A stretch of 64,000 nt of DNA from Neptunomonas qingdaonensis (GTDB lineage Bacteria; Pseudomonadota; Gammaproteobacteria; Pseudomonadales; Balneatricaceae): positions 372,001-436,000 of the forward strand of contig NZ_FOOU01000003.1 of the NCBI RefSeq assembly GCF_900113275.1, in the 5' to 3' direction. The notes under the pieces are model-generated. The model was not told the origin of the DNA. It did no database searches and saw nothing but the letters and a program-made list of their open reading frames with translations. Shown in pieces: positions 8,791 to 18,267 of this stretch (the first letter of the stretch is position 1; each line of letters starts with the position of its first letter). The translations under genes were made by a program, and so were the position numbers.

Positions 8791-8970
8791 ATGGCAGTAC
8801 AGAAAAGCAAAAAGTCTCGTTCACGTCGCGATATGCGTCGTTCCCACGATGCTTTGACTGGTCCGACATTATCTGTAGACGCAACGACAGGTGAAGTTCA
8901 CCGTCGTCACCAAGTGACAGCTGACGGTTTCTACCGCGGCCGTCAGGTTGTAAATCAAGATAGCGAATAA
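8791..8970 (+). CDS. rpmF: 50S ribosomal protein L32 (bL32)
   Basis: A 59-residue basic protein starting [17 protein letters not shown] and continuing [13 protein letters not shown], then [18 protein letters not shown], a full match to bL32 without internal breaks. It lacks the CxxC pair of zinc-binding L32 forms, as usual for this group. The ribosome site is TTAGGAG, 10 bases before the ATG. It lies between yceD and plsX, the conserved arrangement that couples ribosome and fatty-acid/phospholipid synthesis. Confidence 0.97.
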   Translation: MAVQKSKKSRSRRDMRRSHDALTGPTLSVDATTGEVHRRHQVTADGFYRGRQVVNQDSE

Positions 8971-8975
8971 TATCG

Positions 8976-10010
8976 TTGTTGAATCGCGTCACTCTCTCGG
9001 TTGATGCGATGGGTGGGGACTTCGGTCCCCACGTAATCCTCCCTGCATGCCTTTCCGCATTAGAACGTTATCCTTATCTTAAAATCTTACTGATTGGCGA
9101 AATTGATCAGTTAGAAAGCCTATTGTCAAAACAGCGGTTTGTTGAATCTATCATGTCCAGGCTGGTGCTTGTGCCCTCTGGTGACTCGGTTTCTATGGAT
9201 GAAAAGCCATCATCGGCTATTCGTCATCGGCAGAACTCATCAATGGGCCTTGCGGTTAAAGCGGTCGCTGAAAAGCAGGCGGATGCATGCGTCAGTGGAG
9301 GTAATACGGGTGCTTTGATGGCGTTTGGGCGGCTGACCCTGAAGATGCTGCCCGGCATTGAGCGGCCCGCTATTATTGCTTCAGTGCCTACCATGAATGG
9401 CCATTGTTATATGCTGGATTTAGGCGCAAATGTGGATTCTAGTGCGGCGCATCTGTTGCAGTTTGCGATCATGGCCAGTGTGATGGTTGAGGCAGTTGAT
9501 AATAAGCCTCAACCTACGATTGGTTTGCTGAATGTTGGTGAGGAGATGGTTAAAGGCAATGAGCAAGTGAGGCTTGCAAATGATCTTGTTCGTCAGCAGG
9601 AGGGGCTTAACTACATCGGTTATGTTGAAGGAAACGATGTGTTTGCCGGTAAGGCTGATATTGTTGTTTGTGACGGCTTTGTCGGCAATGTTACGCTGAA
9701 AAGTAGCGAGGGTTTGGCTCGTCTGATCTCTCGCAGAGTCCGGCTCGGTTTTACGCGTAATTTATATCGTCGTTTTTTAGCGATATTGGCGCGCCCTGTC
9801 TTAAAGGAGATTCAGGTTCAGCTGGACCCTTCAAGGCGCAATGGCGCAACGTTACTGGGGCTGCAAGGTATCGTTATTAAAAGTCACGGAAGTGCAGATC
9901 AGCGATGTTTTGGCTATGCGCTGGATCGTGCTATTGCGGAGGTTTTGCAAAACGTTCCGGGAAGAATAAGTGAGCGTTTGTCGGGCTACCTGTCGTCTCG
10001 AAGTGATTAG
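8976..10010 (+). CDS. plsX: Phosphate acyltransferase PlsX
   Basis: A 344-residue enzyme converting acyl-ACP to acyl-phosphate, the first step of the PlsX/PlsY glycerophospholipid pathway. Visible signatures are SVDAMGGDFGP at the N-terminus, then CVSGGNTGALMA, then GLLNVGEE and VVCDGFVGNV. No ATG is available before this motif. Translation must begin at TTG 8976 or TTG 8979, five to eight bases after the rpmF stop and without a clear ribosome site, suggesting coupling to rpmF. Its next neighbour is fabD; no fabH intervenes, unlike in E. coli. Confidence 0.95.
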   Translation: MLNRVTLSVDAMGGDFGPHVILPACLSALERYPYLKILLIGEIDQLESLLSKQRFVESIMSRLVLVPSGDSVSMDEKPSSAIRHRQNSSMGLAVKAVAEKQADACVSGGNTGALMAFGRLTLKMLPGIERPAIIASVPTMNGHCYMLDLGANVDSSAAHLLQFAIMASVMVEAVDNKPQPTIGLLNVGEEMVKGNEQVRLANDLVRQQEGLNYIGYVEGNDVFAGKADIVVCDGFVGNVTLKSSEGLARLISRRVRLGFTRNLYRRFLAILARPVLKEIQVQLDPSRRNGATLLGLQGIVIKSHGSADQRCFGYALDRAIAEVLQNVPGRISERLSGYLSSRSD

Positions 10011-10105
10011 GCGTTCATATTTTCTGGCAATATTGTAAACTACACACTTTTTTGGCATAACGAAGGTTATGCTGTTTATCAGATTTTAGCGAGTTGAGGG
10101 CATTT

Positions 10106-11038
10106 ATGTCGCAGTCTTTTGCTTTTGTTTTTCCTGGGCAGGGTTCCCAGCAGGTAGGTATGCTGGCTGAATTAGCTGCTGAAAATCCAATAATCCAAAA
10201 TACATTTGCCGAAGCTTCAGCTGTTCTTGGTTATGATTTATGGGAACTGGTGCAGAATGGCCCGGAAGCTGATCTGAATCAAACCGACAGAACTCAGCCT
10301 GCATTGTTGGTAGCAGGCGTGGCTTTGTGGCGTTTATGGCTTGAAAAAGGCGGAGCAAAGCCTGCGATCATGGCTGGGCATAGTTTGGGTGAGTATACGG
10401 CGCTGGTATGTTCGGGTGCGATTAAGTTTAGCGATGCGGTTACTTTGGTAAGATTGCGTGGCGAGTACATGCAGCAAGCTGTACCGGCCGGTACGGGTGC
10501 CATGGCCGCTATTCTTGGCTTGGCTGATGATGCCATTCTGGCGAGTTGTCAGGTTGCTCAGCAGGGGCAAGTGGTTTCTCCGGTTAATTATAACTGCCCG
10601 GGGCAAGTTGTTATTGCGGGTGAGAAAGAGGCGGTAGAGCGGGCGATTGTCGCCTGTAAAGAGGCGGGTGCTAAGCGTGCTATTCCTTTGCCTGTCAGTG
10701 TGCCGTCTCATTGTTCTTTAATGAAGCCTGCTGCTGAGAAATTGGCAGATGCTTTGGCAAATATCACTATTGTCATGCCCGAAATCCCCGTTATTCAAAA
10801 TGTGTCTGCATCGCAGCCGGACAATGAAGAGCAGTTGATCTCTAATTTGCTGGCTCAGTTATATAGCCCGGTTTTATGGACCGATAGTGTTCAGGCTATG
10901 GTGGCTCAGGGTGTAGAGGCGACTATCGAGTGCGGTCCTGGCAAGGTATTGTCTGGGTTGAATAAGAAGATTCATAAACCGCTGGTTTTGAAAGCAATTA
11001 ATGATTCTGCGGGTCTTGAAGCTGCTTTGGTATTGTGA
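10106..11038 (+). CDS. fabD: Malonyl-CoA:ACP transacylase FabD
   Basis: A 310-residue transacylase that loads malonate onto ACP. The N-terminal FVFPGQGSQ motif, nucleophile Ser93 in GHSLGEY, the NCPGQVVIAG segment and the catalytic His in VPSHCSLM are all present. The ATG at 10106 has GAGGG five bases upstream; an earlier in-frame TTG at 10094 precedes this ribosome site and is not used. The fabG start lies 17 bp downstream in the same operon. Confidence 0.96.
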   Translation: MSQSFAFVFPGQGSQQVGMLAELAAENPIIQNTFAEASAVLGYDLWELVQNGPEADLNQTDRTQPALLVAGVALWRLWLEKGGAKPAIMAGHSLGEYTALVCSGAIKFSDAVTLVRLRGEYMQQAVPAGTGAMAAILGLADDAILASCQVAQQGQVVSPVNYNCPGQVVIAGEKEAVERAIVACKEAGAKRAIPLPVSVPSHCSLMKPAAEKLADALANITIVMPEIPVIQNVSASQPDNEEQLISNLLAQLYSPVLWTDSVQAMVAQGVEATIECGPGKVLSGLNKKIHKPLVLKAINDSAGLEAALVL

Positions 11039-11055
11039 CAGAAAAGGATATTGGA

Positions 11056-11799
11056 ATGAGTATTGAAGGCAAAATAGCCCTTGTTACTGGTGCTACACGT
11101 GGAATTGGTAAAGCGATAGCGTTAGAGTTGGGGCGCCAGGGTGCTATTGTGGTTGGTACCGCAACCAGCGACTCAGGTGCGGGTTCAATTACTGAGTATC
11201 TCCGGCAAGCGGGTATTAGCGGTAAAGGTATAACGCTGGATGTGTCGTCAAGCGAATCTGTAGACGTGGTTATTAAAGCCGTTCAGGACGAATTTGGTGC
11301 TGTCGCGATTTTAGTGAATAATGCAGGCATCACCCGTGATAATATAATGTTACGCATGAAAGATGATGAGTGGGATTCGGTATTGAATACGAACCTAACA
11401 TCGGTATATCGTGTTGTTAAAGGTTGTCTCAGGGGTATGACAAAAGCTCGCTGGGGGCGTATTATCAGCGTCAGTTCAGTTGTCGCGTCAATGGGTAATG
11501 CTGGCCAGGCTAACTATGCTGCTGCAAAATCGGGCATGGAAGGTTTTACACGAGCGCTTGCGCGTGAAATTGGTTCGCGTAATATTACGGTTAACTGTGT
11601 TGCGCCGGGGTTTATTGATACCGATATGACCAGTGGGCTTCCAGAAGAGCAGAAAGCGGCTTTGCAGTCGCAGATTCCGATGAATCGTCTGGGGCGCCCT
11701 GAAGAGATTGCGTCGGTCGTAGGTTTTCTTGCAAGTGAGGGAGGAGCCTATGTTACCGGGGAGTCAATTCAGGTCAATGGTGGCATGTACATGAGCTAA
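11056..11799 (+). CDS. fabG: 3-oxoacyl-ACP reductase FabG
   Basis: A 247-residue NADPH-dependent SDR that reduces beta-ketoacyl-ACP in fatty-acid elongation. The cofactor motif TGATRGIG is at residues 11-18, NNAG at 88-91, and the catalytic Ser141, Tyr154 and Lys158 are present. The C-terminus VNGGMYM is characteristic of FabG. The ATG at 11056 has AAGG at eight bases. A GTG at 11035 overlapping the fabD stop would add seven residues and is less likely. Position between fabD and acpP makes the assignment secure. Confidence 0.96.
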   Translation: MSIEGKIALVTGATRGIGKAIALELGRQGAIVVGTATSDSGAGSITEYLRQAGISGKGITLDVSSSESVDVVIKAVQDEFGAVAILVNNAGITRDNIMLRMKDDEWDSVLNTNLTSVYRVVKGCLRGMTKARWGRIISVSSVVASMGNAGQANYAAAKSGMEGFTRALAREIGSRNITVNCVAPGFIDTDMTSGLPEEQKAALQSQIPMNRLGRPEEIASVVGFLASEGGAYVTGESIQVNGGMYMS

Positions 11800-11965
11800 A
11801 TCAGACAATTTGATTTTAGGAATTGTTTTTTTCGATAATATGTTGATAATTGGCCGTCAGCTGAAATGAATTTAAAATGCCTGCTTGCTATGTACAGGTG
11901 GGTTCTAATAAAATCACGATTTCATACCTTCGGTGTGAAGGGTTGATAAGAAGATAGGAAGAGCT

Positions 11966-12199
11966 ATGAGCAATATTGAAGAGCGCGTTAAGAAAATCAT
12001 TGCGGAACAGTTGGGTGTTAAAGAAGAAGAAGTAACCAACGCTGCTTCCTTCGTTGAAGATCTGGGTGCAGATTCCCTCGACACTGTTGAGCTGGTAATG
12101 GCTCTTGAAGAAGAGTTTGAAACTGAGATTCCAGATGAGGAAGCTGAAAAGATTACGACTGTTCAGCTGGCAATCGATTACGTAACTGCTCATCAGTAA
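11966..12199 (+). CDS. acpP: Acyl carrier protein
   Basis: A 77-residue acidic protein with the phosphopantetheine attachment Ser37 in the invariant DSLDTVEL motif. Length and sequence are those of standard AcpP. The AGGAAGAGCT ribosome site precedes the ATG. The 166-bp gap after fabG probably contains an additional promoter, as acpP is usually made in excess of its neighbours. A strong terminator follows immediately. Confidence 0.98.
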   Translation: MSNIEERVKKIIAEQLGVKEEEVTNAASFVEDLGADSLDTVELVMALEEEFETEIPDEEAEKITTVQLAIDYVTAHQ

Positions 12200-12228
12200 T
12201 CGAACCGTATTAGATTAAAGTTTTACCG

Positions 12229-12263
12229 AAAAGCCGCATCTATATACGTAGAGTGCGGCTTTT
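12229..12263 (+). terminator. Intrinsic terminator after acpP
   Basis: A ten-base perfect stem AAAAGCCGCA / TGCGGCTTTT flanks a 15-base loop. The T-rich right arm makes it a typical (possibly partial) terminator separating acpP from fabF. Confidence 0.85.
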
Positions 12264-12296
12264 CTATTTATATGGATTTTTCACTGGAGTGGCGCT

Positions 12297-13535
12297 ATGT
12301 CTCGCAGAAGAGTGGTAGTTACCGGAATAGGTATGCTGACGCCGGTAGGTAACACTGTCCAGGATACCTGGGATTGTATCCTAGCCGGTAAAAGTGGGGC
12401 AGCGACGATTGAACATTTTGATGCTTCTCAGTTTTCTACACGTTTTTCAGCCCCAATAAAAAATTTCGATGTTGCGGAATACATGAATCCAAAAGATGCA
12501 CGTAAGATGGATCTGTTTATTCAGTATGGTATGGCTGCAGCATCTCAGGCTATTAAAGATTCAGGTCTGGAAGTAACGGATACTAATGCATCGCGTATTG
12601 GTTGTGCTGTTGGTTCGGGTATTGGTGGACTTACGCTGATTGAAAGTACCTACAACACGCTTAAAAACGGTGGTCCAAGAAAGATCTCTCCGTTTTTTGT
12701 GCCTGGCAGTATTATCAATATGATTTCGGGTAACCTGGCTATCAAGTATGGCCTGAAGGGTCCGAATATTGCGATCACGACCGCTTGTACAACAGGGACT
12801 CATAATATCGGATCTGCTATGCGCATGATTCAGTATGGTGATGCGGATGTGATGCTCGCTGGCGGTGCAGAAATGGCCACGACTGAATTAGGCTTGGGGG
12901 GGTTCGCCGCTGCACGTGCATTATCAACGCGTAATGACGATCCTCAAAGAGCCAGCCGTCCATGGGATCGAGATCGTGATGGCTTTGTATTGGGCGATGG
13001 TGCCGGTGTTCTCGTTATCGAAGAGTATGAGCATGCTAAGGCACGTGGTGCGAATATTTATTGTGAATTAGCAGGGTTAGGTATGAGCGATGATGCGCAT
13101 CATATGACAGCCCCTCCTGCAACCGGGGAAGGCGCTGCAAGTTCGATGGCTAATGCTATCCGCGATGCGCGCTTAAATCCTGAGCAGGTGCAGTATATCA
13201 ATGCTCATGGTACTTCAACACCTGCCGGTGATCTTGCCGAAACCAATGCAGCCAAATTAGTATTTGGTAATTCTGTATCAGATCTGCGTATGAGCTCAAC
13301 TAAGTCCATGACGGGCCATCTGTTGGGTGCTGCCGGCGCTGTTGAGGCAATATTCTCTATTTTAGCTATTCGCGACCAGGTCGCACCGCCGACCATTAAT
13401 CTGGATAATCCATCAGAAGAGTGTGATCTGAACTACGTGGCGCATGACGCTCAACCTTGTGTCATCGAAGCCGCTGTATCGAACTCGTTTGGTTTTGGTG
13501 GAACAAACGGTACTCTTGTCTTTCGCAAAATCTGA
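12297..13535 (+). CDS. fabF: Beta-ketoacyl-ACP synthase II FabF
   Basis: A 412-residue condensing enzyme that elongates fatty acyl-ACP with malonyl-ACP. The active-site Cys164 is in [10 protein letters not shown], and the two catalytic histidines are in [11 protein letters not shown] and [14 protein letters not shown]. The C-terminal [14 protein letters not shown] is typical. A GGAG site lies nine bases before the ATG. It belongs to the conserved acpP-fabF-pabC-mltG order. Confidence 0.97.
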   Translation: MSRRRVVVTGIGMLTPVGNTVQDTWDCILAGKSGAATIEHFDASQFSTRFSAPIKNFDVAEYMNPKDARKMDLFIQYGMAAASQAIKDSGLEVTDTNASRIGCAVGSGIGGLTLIESTYNTLKNGGPRKISPFFVPGSIINMISGNLAIKYGLKGPNIAITTACTTGTHNIGSAMRMIQYGDADVMLAGGAEMATTELGLGGFAAARALSTRNDDPQRASRPWDRDRDGFVLGDGAGVLVIEEYEHAKARGANIYCELAGLGMSDDAHHMTAPPATGEGAASSMANAIRDARLNPEQVQYINAHGTSTPAGDLAETNAAKLVFGNSVSDLRMSSTKSMTGHLLGAAGAVEAIFSILAIRDQVAPPTINLDNPSEECDLNYVAHDAQPCVIEAAVSNSFGFGGTNGTLVFRKI

Positions 13536-13537
13536 CA

Positions 13538-14383
13538 GTGCCAGATTCAGAAGTGTCAGATCTGATAAGGGTTAATGGAAAAAAATCCCATTCATTAGGC
13601 GTGATGGATAGGGGGTTGTGTTATGGCGATGGCTTATTTGAAACCATTAAAGTTTTTCAAAATAAGCCGTTGCTGTTAGATGCTCATTTTAGCCGTCTTG
13701 CGCTGGGTTGTGAGCGTTTGGGAATTGCTTCTGATGGCCTTAAAGACCGCTTTAAGGCTGATATAAGCGATCTTTTAGCCGTTAACCCTCACTCTCTGGC
13801 GGTGCTTAAGCTGACTGTCACCCGGGGGGCAGGGCCGCGTGGTTACTTTGCGGCAAACAACCTTCGACCCACAACGATCTCATCTTTATCGATAGCACCG
13901 GACTTTACGCATAAGGCGATGGAAGGTGTGGTACTCCGATGGTGTCATACACCTTTGTCTATCAATCCGCTGCTTGCCGGTATAAAACATTTGAATCGTT
14001 TGGAGCAGGTGCTTGCAAGAAAAGAATGGGATACAGCTGATATTTCAGAAGGCTTGATGAAAGATGCTGACGGATTTCTGATCGAAGGCACGATGAGTAA
14101 TATCTTCTGGGTAGAGCAGGGGCGACTTTATACGCCTGAGCTGGATCGATCTGGTGTCGCTGGTGTGCTACGTCAGACTGTTATTGATATTGCTGCTAGA
14201 CAGAACAATCCTGTGCTTACAGGCCGGTTTACTGAGACAGTACTGAAAAAGGCCGAAGAAGTTTTTATTTGTAACTCATTAATAGATATTTGGCCTGTCA
14301 GGAAGCTAGAGGTGATGGAATGGCAAATAGGCCCGCATACACGCAGAATACAGGCGTTACTGAAAGAGGAATATAGCGTTTGA
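13538..14383 (+). CDS. pabC: Aminodeoxychorismate lyase PabC
   Basis: A class IV PLP enzyme of about 281 residues that makes 4-aminobenzoate for folate. Visible markers are the MDRGLCYGDGLFET motif, the PLP-binding Lys in GIKHLNRLEQ, and EGTMSNIFWV near the C-terminus. There is no ATG in a sensible place. GTG 13538 (three bases after the fabF stop) or GTG 13553 are the best starts, neither with a strong ribosome site, so translation is probably coupled to fabF. The stop overlaps the mltG start. Confidence 0.9.
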   Translation: MPDSEVSDLIRVNGKKSHSLGVMDRGLCYGDGLFETIKVFQNKPLLLDAHFSRLALGCERLGIASDGLKDRFKADISDLLAVNPHSLAVLKLTVTRGAGPRGYFAANNLRPTTISSLSIAPDFTHKAMEGVVLRWCHTPLSINPLLAGIKHLNRLEQVLARKEWDTADISEGLMKDADGFLIEGTMSNIFWVEQGRLYTPELDRSGVAGVLRQTVIDIAARQNNPVLTGRFTETVLKKAEEVFICNSLIDIWPVRKLEVMEWQIGPHTRRIQALLKEEYSV

Positions 14384-15414
14384 GACGGTTACTGATTTTT
14401 GTTGTTATTATGTTTGCGCTGAGTGCCGCCGTGCTGGGGTGGGTGTGGCAGGAAATGCATCGTTATATGCAAACACCGATCGCTTTAGAGCAAAATATCC
14501 CATCTTTTGTCGTTGCAAAAGGTACGTCTTTTAACCGTATGTTAGAAGGCTTAGAGCAAGCGAGCATTATTGGCCATCCATTTTATTTTAAAGCTTATGC
14601 ACGTCTGAATAAGTTAGGTGTCAAAATCAAAGCGGGTGAGTATTTTATCGAAAAAGATCAGACACCTGCTCAGCTATTGATGATGATGGTTAATGGTGAG
14701 GCCGTTCAGCATAGCTTTACCATTATTGAAGGAACTACATTTAAGCAGCTGCGGGCTTCACTGGAAAGCCAAGCGGATCTGATTAAACAAACGCTTAAGG
14801 GTAAAACCGATGCGGAAATTTTAACTGCTCTCGGTGTTACTGAGCCGCACCTGGAAGGCTTGTTTTTAGCGGATACGTTCCAGATTGAGCGTGATTCAAC
14901 AGATCTTGCCTTACTTGAGCGTAGCTATAAAGCCTTACAGCAGGCGCTAACGTCCTCATGGCAGGCCCGGGATGCCTCTTTACCCTATCAATCACCTTAT
15001 GAAGCGTTAATAATGGCGTCTATTGTTGAAAAAGAGACAGCAGTAGCAGAGGAGCGGCCACTGATAGCAGGTGTCTTTATTAAGCGCTTATCAATTGGCA
15101 TGCGTTTGCAAACCGATCCAACCGTTATTTACGGTATTGGTGATAAATATCAGGGAAATATTACCCGTAAGGATTTGCGAACGCCGACTCCCTACAATAC
15201 TTATACTATTAACGGGCTTCCGCCTACGCCGATAGCAATGGTGGGGCGAGAAGCCATTAGCGCTGCATTGAATCCTGAGGTGACTAAAGCGTTGTACTTT
15301 GTTGCCAAAGGCGACGGTTATCACCAGTTTTCCCCCTCGTTGGCTAAGCATAATCAAGCGGTCAGGGAATATCAGCTGAAACGAAAGCAACAATACCGTT
15401 CAACACCGGAGTAA
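14380..15414 (+). CDS. mltG: Endolytic murein transglycosylase MltG
   Basis: A 344-residue YceG-family inner-membrane protein with one N-terminal transmembrane helix (about residues 3-23), a LysM-like subdomain, and the catalytic domain carrying Glu217 in the SIVEKET motif. It cleaves nascent peptidoglycan strands. It starts at TTG overlapping the pabC stop by four bases; GAGGA lies upstream. It sits between pabC and tmk, the usual gammaproteobacterial order. Confidence 0.94.
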   Translation: MRRLLIFVVIMFALSAAVLGWVWQEMHRYMQTPIALEQNIPSFVVAKGTSFNRMLEGLEQASIIGHPFYFKAYARLNKLGVKIKAGEYFIEKDQTPAQLLMMMVNGEAVQHSFTIIEGTTFKQLRASLESQADLIKQTLKGKTDAEILTALGVTEPHLEGLFLADTFQIERDSTDLALLERSYKALQQALTSSWQARDASLPYQSPYEALIMASIVEKETAVAEERPLIAGVFIKRLSIGMRLQTDPTVIYGIGDKYQGNITRKDLRTPTPYNTYTINGLPPTPIAMVGREAISAALNPEVTKALYFVAKGDGYHQFSPSLAKHNQAVREYQLKRKQQYRSTPE

Positions 15415-15416
15415 TA

Positions 15417-16055
15417 ATGGACAAGGTAAATAAAGGGTGCTTTATCACCATTGAAGGTACTGAAGGTGTTGGAAAAAGCACAAACGTAGAATTTATCCGT
15501 CAATATTTGGCTGATAAAGGGATTGATCTGCGTTTGACCAGAGAGCCGGGTGGAACACCATTAGCTGAGGAGATTCGTGAGCTATTGCTAAAGCCCCGGG
15601 AGGAAGTGGTCTGCGATGATGCTGAAATACTGCTGGTGTTTGCTGCTCGGGCGCAGCATGTTGATCAGGTGATCAAGCCTACTCTGGAAAAAGGAGGGTG
15701 GGTGCTGAGTGATCGCTTTACTGATGCTACTTTCGCTTATCAGGGCGCCGGCAGAGGGATAAGCTGGAACCGCATTCAGCAGTTAGAGCAATATGTCTTA
15801 GGTGATCTTCGTCCTGATCTGACTATCTTGCTGGATATTCCTGTTGAAGAGGGGATGGCAAGAGTAATGCAACGTGGAGAGCCTGATCGGTTTGAGCGTG
15901 AAAAGTTGGATTTTTTTGATAAAGTCAGGCAAGGCTATCATCATCGATTAAGAGCTGAACCGGATCGTTTTGCACTGATTGACGCTTCACAGTCATTGCA
16001 GGGTGTTCAGCGGCAAATAGCCGCTGCGCTAGCCGAAAAACTGGATATTGTTTAA
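15417..16055 (+). CDS. tmk: Thymidylate kinase
   Basis: A 212-residue dTMP kinase. The P-loop EGTEGVGKST is near residues 13-22, the DR(Y/F) motif is LSDRFTDAT, and TREPGGTPLAEE holds the substrate-binding arginine. The lid region is of the gammaproteobacterial type. GGAG lies six bases upstream of the ATG. Its stop overlaps the holB start by one base (TAATG). Confidence 0.96.
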   Translation: MDKVNKGCFITIEGTEGVGKSTNVEFIRQYLADKGIDLRLTREPGGTPLAEEIRELLLKPREEVVCDDAEILLVFAARAQHVDQVIKPTLEKGGWVLSDRFTDATFAYQGAGRGISWNRIQQLEQYVLGDLRPDLTILLDIPVEEGMARVMQRGEPDRFEREKLDFFDKVRQGYHHRLRAEPDRFALIDASQSLQGVQRQIAAALAEKLDIV

Positions 16056-17074
16056 TGGAGATCGGTGACCGTTATCATTCATTAGATGCGGCTATTTACC
16101 CTTGGTTTGAAGATCAGTGGCACAGAGTTGTTCGCTTGCATAATGATAAGCACCTGCCGCATGCGTTGTTACTCAGTGGTATGCCCGGAATTGGCAAGGC
16201 ACGTTTAGCTGAAGCGATAGCGGGTTATGTTATGTGTCACCGGCCTCAGTCATTAAAGGCATGTGGACAGTGCCGCAGTTGTATTTTATTAAACTCCAGT
16301 GGGCATCCTGACCTGTACTTTCTGCGCCCGGAAGAAACGGGTAAGCCGATTAAAGTTGACCAGGTACGCCAGTTGACTGAGTTTATGCACAATACCGCCC
16401 AACAGGGTGGTTATCGTATTGTGGTGCTTGAACCTGCTGAATTCATGAATATCTCTGCTGCGAATGCGTTGTTAAAAACACTGGAAGAGCCCGGGCGTGA
16501 TACGCTGCTTATTTTAATTACACATCAATTAGGCCAGGTACTGCCTACGGTCAGAAGCCGTTGCCAGCGGTTGGACTGTCATCCGCCGTCGGAAACTGTT
16601 GCGGTTGAATGGTTATCTCAGCAACTGTCTGTCGACGCGCAGGAAGCATTACAATTACTTAATGTTGTACATGGCGCCCCTTTAACGGGGTTGTCGTTTA
16701 AGAAACAAGGCCATCAGGCACTAAGAGCAGATTTTCTAACGGCATTGAGAGATATACTCAGGCAAAGGAAAACACCGGTTGAAGTTGCTGGTGAGTTTCT
16801 CAAGGCTGATTTGGATCTGTTGCTCGGCTGGTTGCAAGGATTGCTTGCCGACGTTGTGCGCATACTATTACTAGACAGTGATGAGCTTATTCGTAATATG
16901 GATATGCAAAAAATGTTAAAGGGTATTGCTAAAAACAGCACGAAAGTTAAAATCTTTACCTTAGCTGACCTTGTTCAGGTTGAGCGGTTAGGTCTGCAGC
17001 GCAGGCAAAATCCAAATAAGCAGCTATTGTTAGAACGTATACTCATAGATTGGTCCGCATTAGTGCGATCCTAG
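16055..17074 (+). CDS. holB: DNA polymerase III delta-prime subunit
   Basis: A 339-residue clamp-loader subunit. It has a P-loop-like GMPGIGKARLA and a zinc module with cysteines in VMCHRPQ, KACGQC and RSC. It also has the sensor region VRSRCQRLD and the SAANALLKTLEEP motif typical of delta-prime. The subunit opens the sliding clamp with HolA and DnaX. Start and stop overlaps place it in the tmk-holB-pilZ-tatD unit. Confidence 0.94.
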   Translation: MEIGDRYHSLDAAIYPWFEDQWHRVVRLHNDKHLPHALLLSGMPGIGKARLAEAIAGYVMCHRPQSLKACGQCRSCILLNSSGHPDLYFLRPEETGKPIKVDQVRQLTEFMHNTAQQGGYRIVVLEPAEFMNISAANALLKTLEEPGRDTLLILITHQLGQVLPTVRSRCQRLDCHPPSETVAVEWLSQQLSVDAQEALQLLNVVHGAPLTGLSFKKQGHQALRADFLTALRDILRQRKTPVEVAGEFLKADLDLLLGWLQGLLADVVRILLLDSDELIRNMDMQKMLKGIAKNSTKVKIFTLADLVQVERLGLQRRQNPNKQLLLERILIDWSALVRS

Positions 17075-17095
17075 AGAAGGGGTTCTCAAGACACA

Positions 17096-17446
17096 ATGTC
17101 AGTCGTTCCGCGCATAAGCCATGGTATATTGTCACTCAACATCGAGACGAAAGAAGATCTCTACAGAGCTTATATGCCGTTTGTAGCCAATGGGGGTATT
17201 TTTATACCTACGGCTCGCGCTTATCAGCTAGGAGAAGAGGTCTTTATGCTGCTGACCTTGATGGATGATCCGGACAAAATACCTATTACGGGTAAAGTTA
17301 TCTGGGTGACGCCAAAAGCGCCTCAGGGAGGAAAAAAACCGGGTATTGGTATACAGCTTTCGCCTGAGGATACAACACTCGTTCAAAAAATAGAAACTCA
17401 CCTGGCAGGCGCTCTGAATTCCGGACGTCCAACTAACACACTTTAA
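17096..17446 (+). CDS. pilZ: PilZ protein (type IV pilus biogenesis)
   Basis: A 116-residue single PilZ domain. The segment FVANGGIFIPT and the C-terminal GIGIQL strand match the stand-alone PilZ encoded between holB and tatD in pseudomonads. The RxxxR c-di-GMP binding motif is not seen, which is normal for this founding PilZ group; it works through pilus ATPase/FimX interaction rather than direct c-di-GMP binding. The pilus machinery itself is not in the window. Confidence 0.92.
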   Translation: MSVVPRISHGILSLNIETKEDLYRAYMPFVANGGIFIPTARAYQLGEEVFMLLTLMDDPDKIPITGKVIWVTPKAPQGGKKPGIGIQLSPEDTTLVQKIETHLAGALNSGRPTNTL

Positions 17447-17457
17447 TATGTAGTCTT

Positions 17458-18267
17458 ATGTATATAGATTCACATTGTCACCTCGATAAGTTAGACCTTT
17501 CTCCTTACGATAATAATTTTTCCGCTATGCTCGCGGCGGCTTTTGACAGAGATATTTCGCGGCTGCTGTGTGTTTCAATCGATCTTGAGCAGTTTAAAGG
17601 GATGTATCAACTGATTCAGGATCAGCCTAAGGTTTTTGCTTCATTGGGGGTTCATCCTCTGCATGTAGAGAATGAAGCGGCAGTCGTATCGGTTCAAAGC
17701 CTGCTGGATAGTGTAAAGCAACACTCAAAAATTGTTGCTATCGGAGAAACCGGTCTGGATTACTATTATCAGGCAGAGACAAAAGAGCTTCAGCAGCAAA
17801 GCTTTATTAATCATCTTCGTGCAGCGGATCAGCTCTGCATGCCAGTGATTGTTCATACCCGTGATGCCAGAGAAGATACGCTCTCATTAATTAAAGCGCA
17901 CGGTGGCGACTCTGGTGGCGTATTACACTGCTTTACAGAGTCTTTAGAGATGGCAAAAGCGGCACTTGATATGAATTATCTGATCTCTTTTTCAGGTATT
18001 GTCACATTTCGTAATGCACAAGAACTGCGTGATGTCGTTAAAGCGATTCCTTTGGAAAAAATACTGATCGAAACAGATGCCCCTTATCTTGCACCGATAC
18101 CTTACCGGGGCAAAAAGAATGAGCCAAAGTATGTCGTGGAAGTCGCTCAGTGCATCGCTGACTTAAAAGGTGTGTCAGTTGAGCAAGTAGCAGAAGCTAC
18201 CTCCGGGAATTTTTATCGTTTATTTAGCAAAGCCGCTCAGTTGGACGGTATCCCTTCATGTGGATGA
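17458..18267 (+). CDS. TatD-family metal-dependent hydrolase
   Basis: A 269-residue TIM-barrel hydrolase. It starts with the metal-binding DSHCHLD motif and carries the conserved GETGLDYYY, VIHTRDA, LHCFTES and ETDAPYLAP segments of TatD/YcfH DNases. The family has 3'-5' exonuclease activity on nucleic acid ends. The position after holB-pilZ corresponds to ycfH-type genes. The next gene overlaps its 3' end by ten bases. Confidence 0.93.
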   Translation: MYIDSHCHLDKLDLSPYDNNFSAMLAAAFDRDISRLLCVSIDLEQFKGMYQLIQDQPKVFASLGVHPLHVENEAAVVSVQSLLDSVKQHSKIVAIGETGLDYYYQAETKELQQQSFINHLRAADQLCMPVIVHTRDAREDTLSLIKAHGGDSGGVLHCFTESLEMAKAALDMNYLISFSGIVTFRNAQELRDVVKAIPLEKILIETDAPYLAPIPYRGKKNEPKYVVEVAQCIADLKGVSVEQVAEATSGNFYRLFSKAAQLDGIPSCG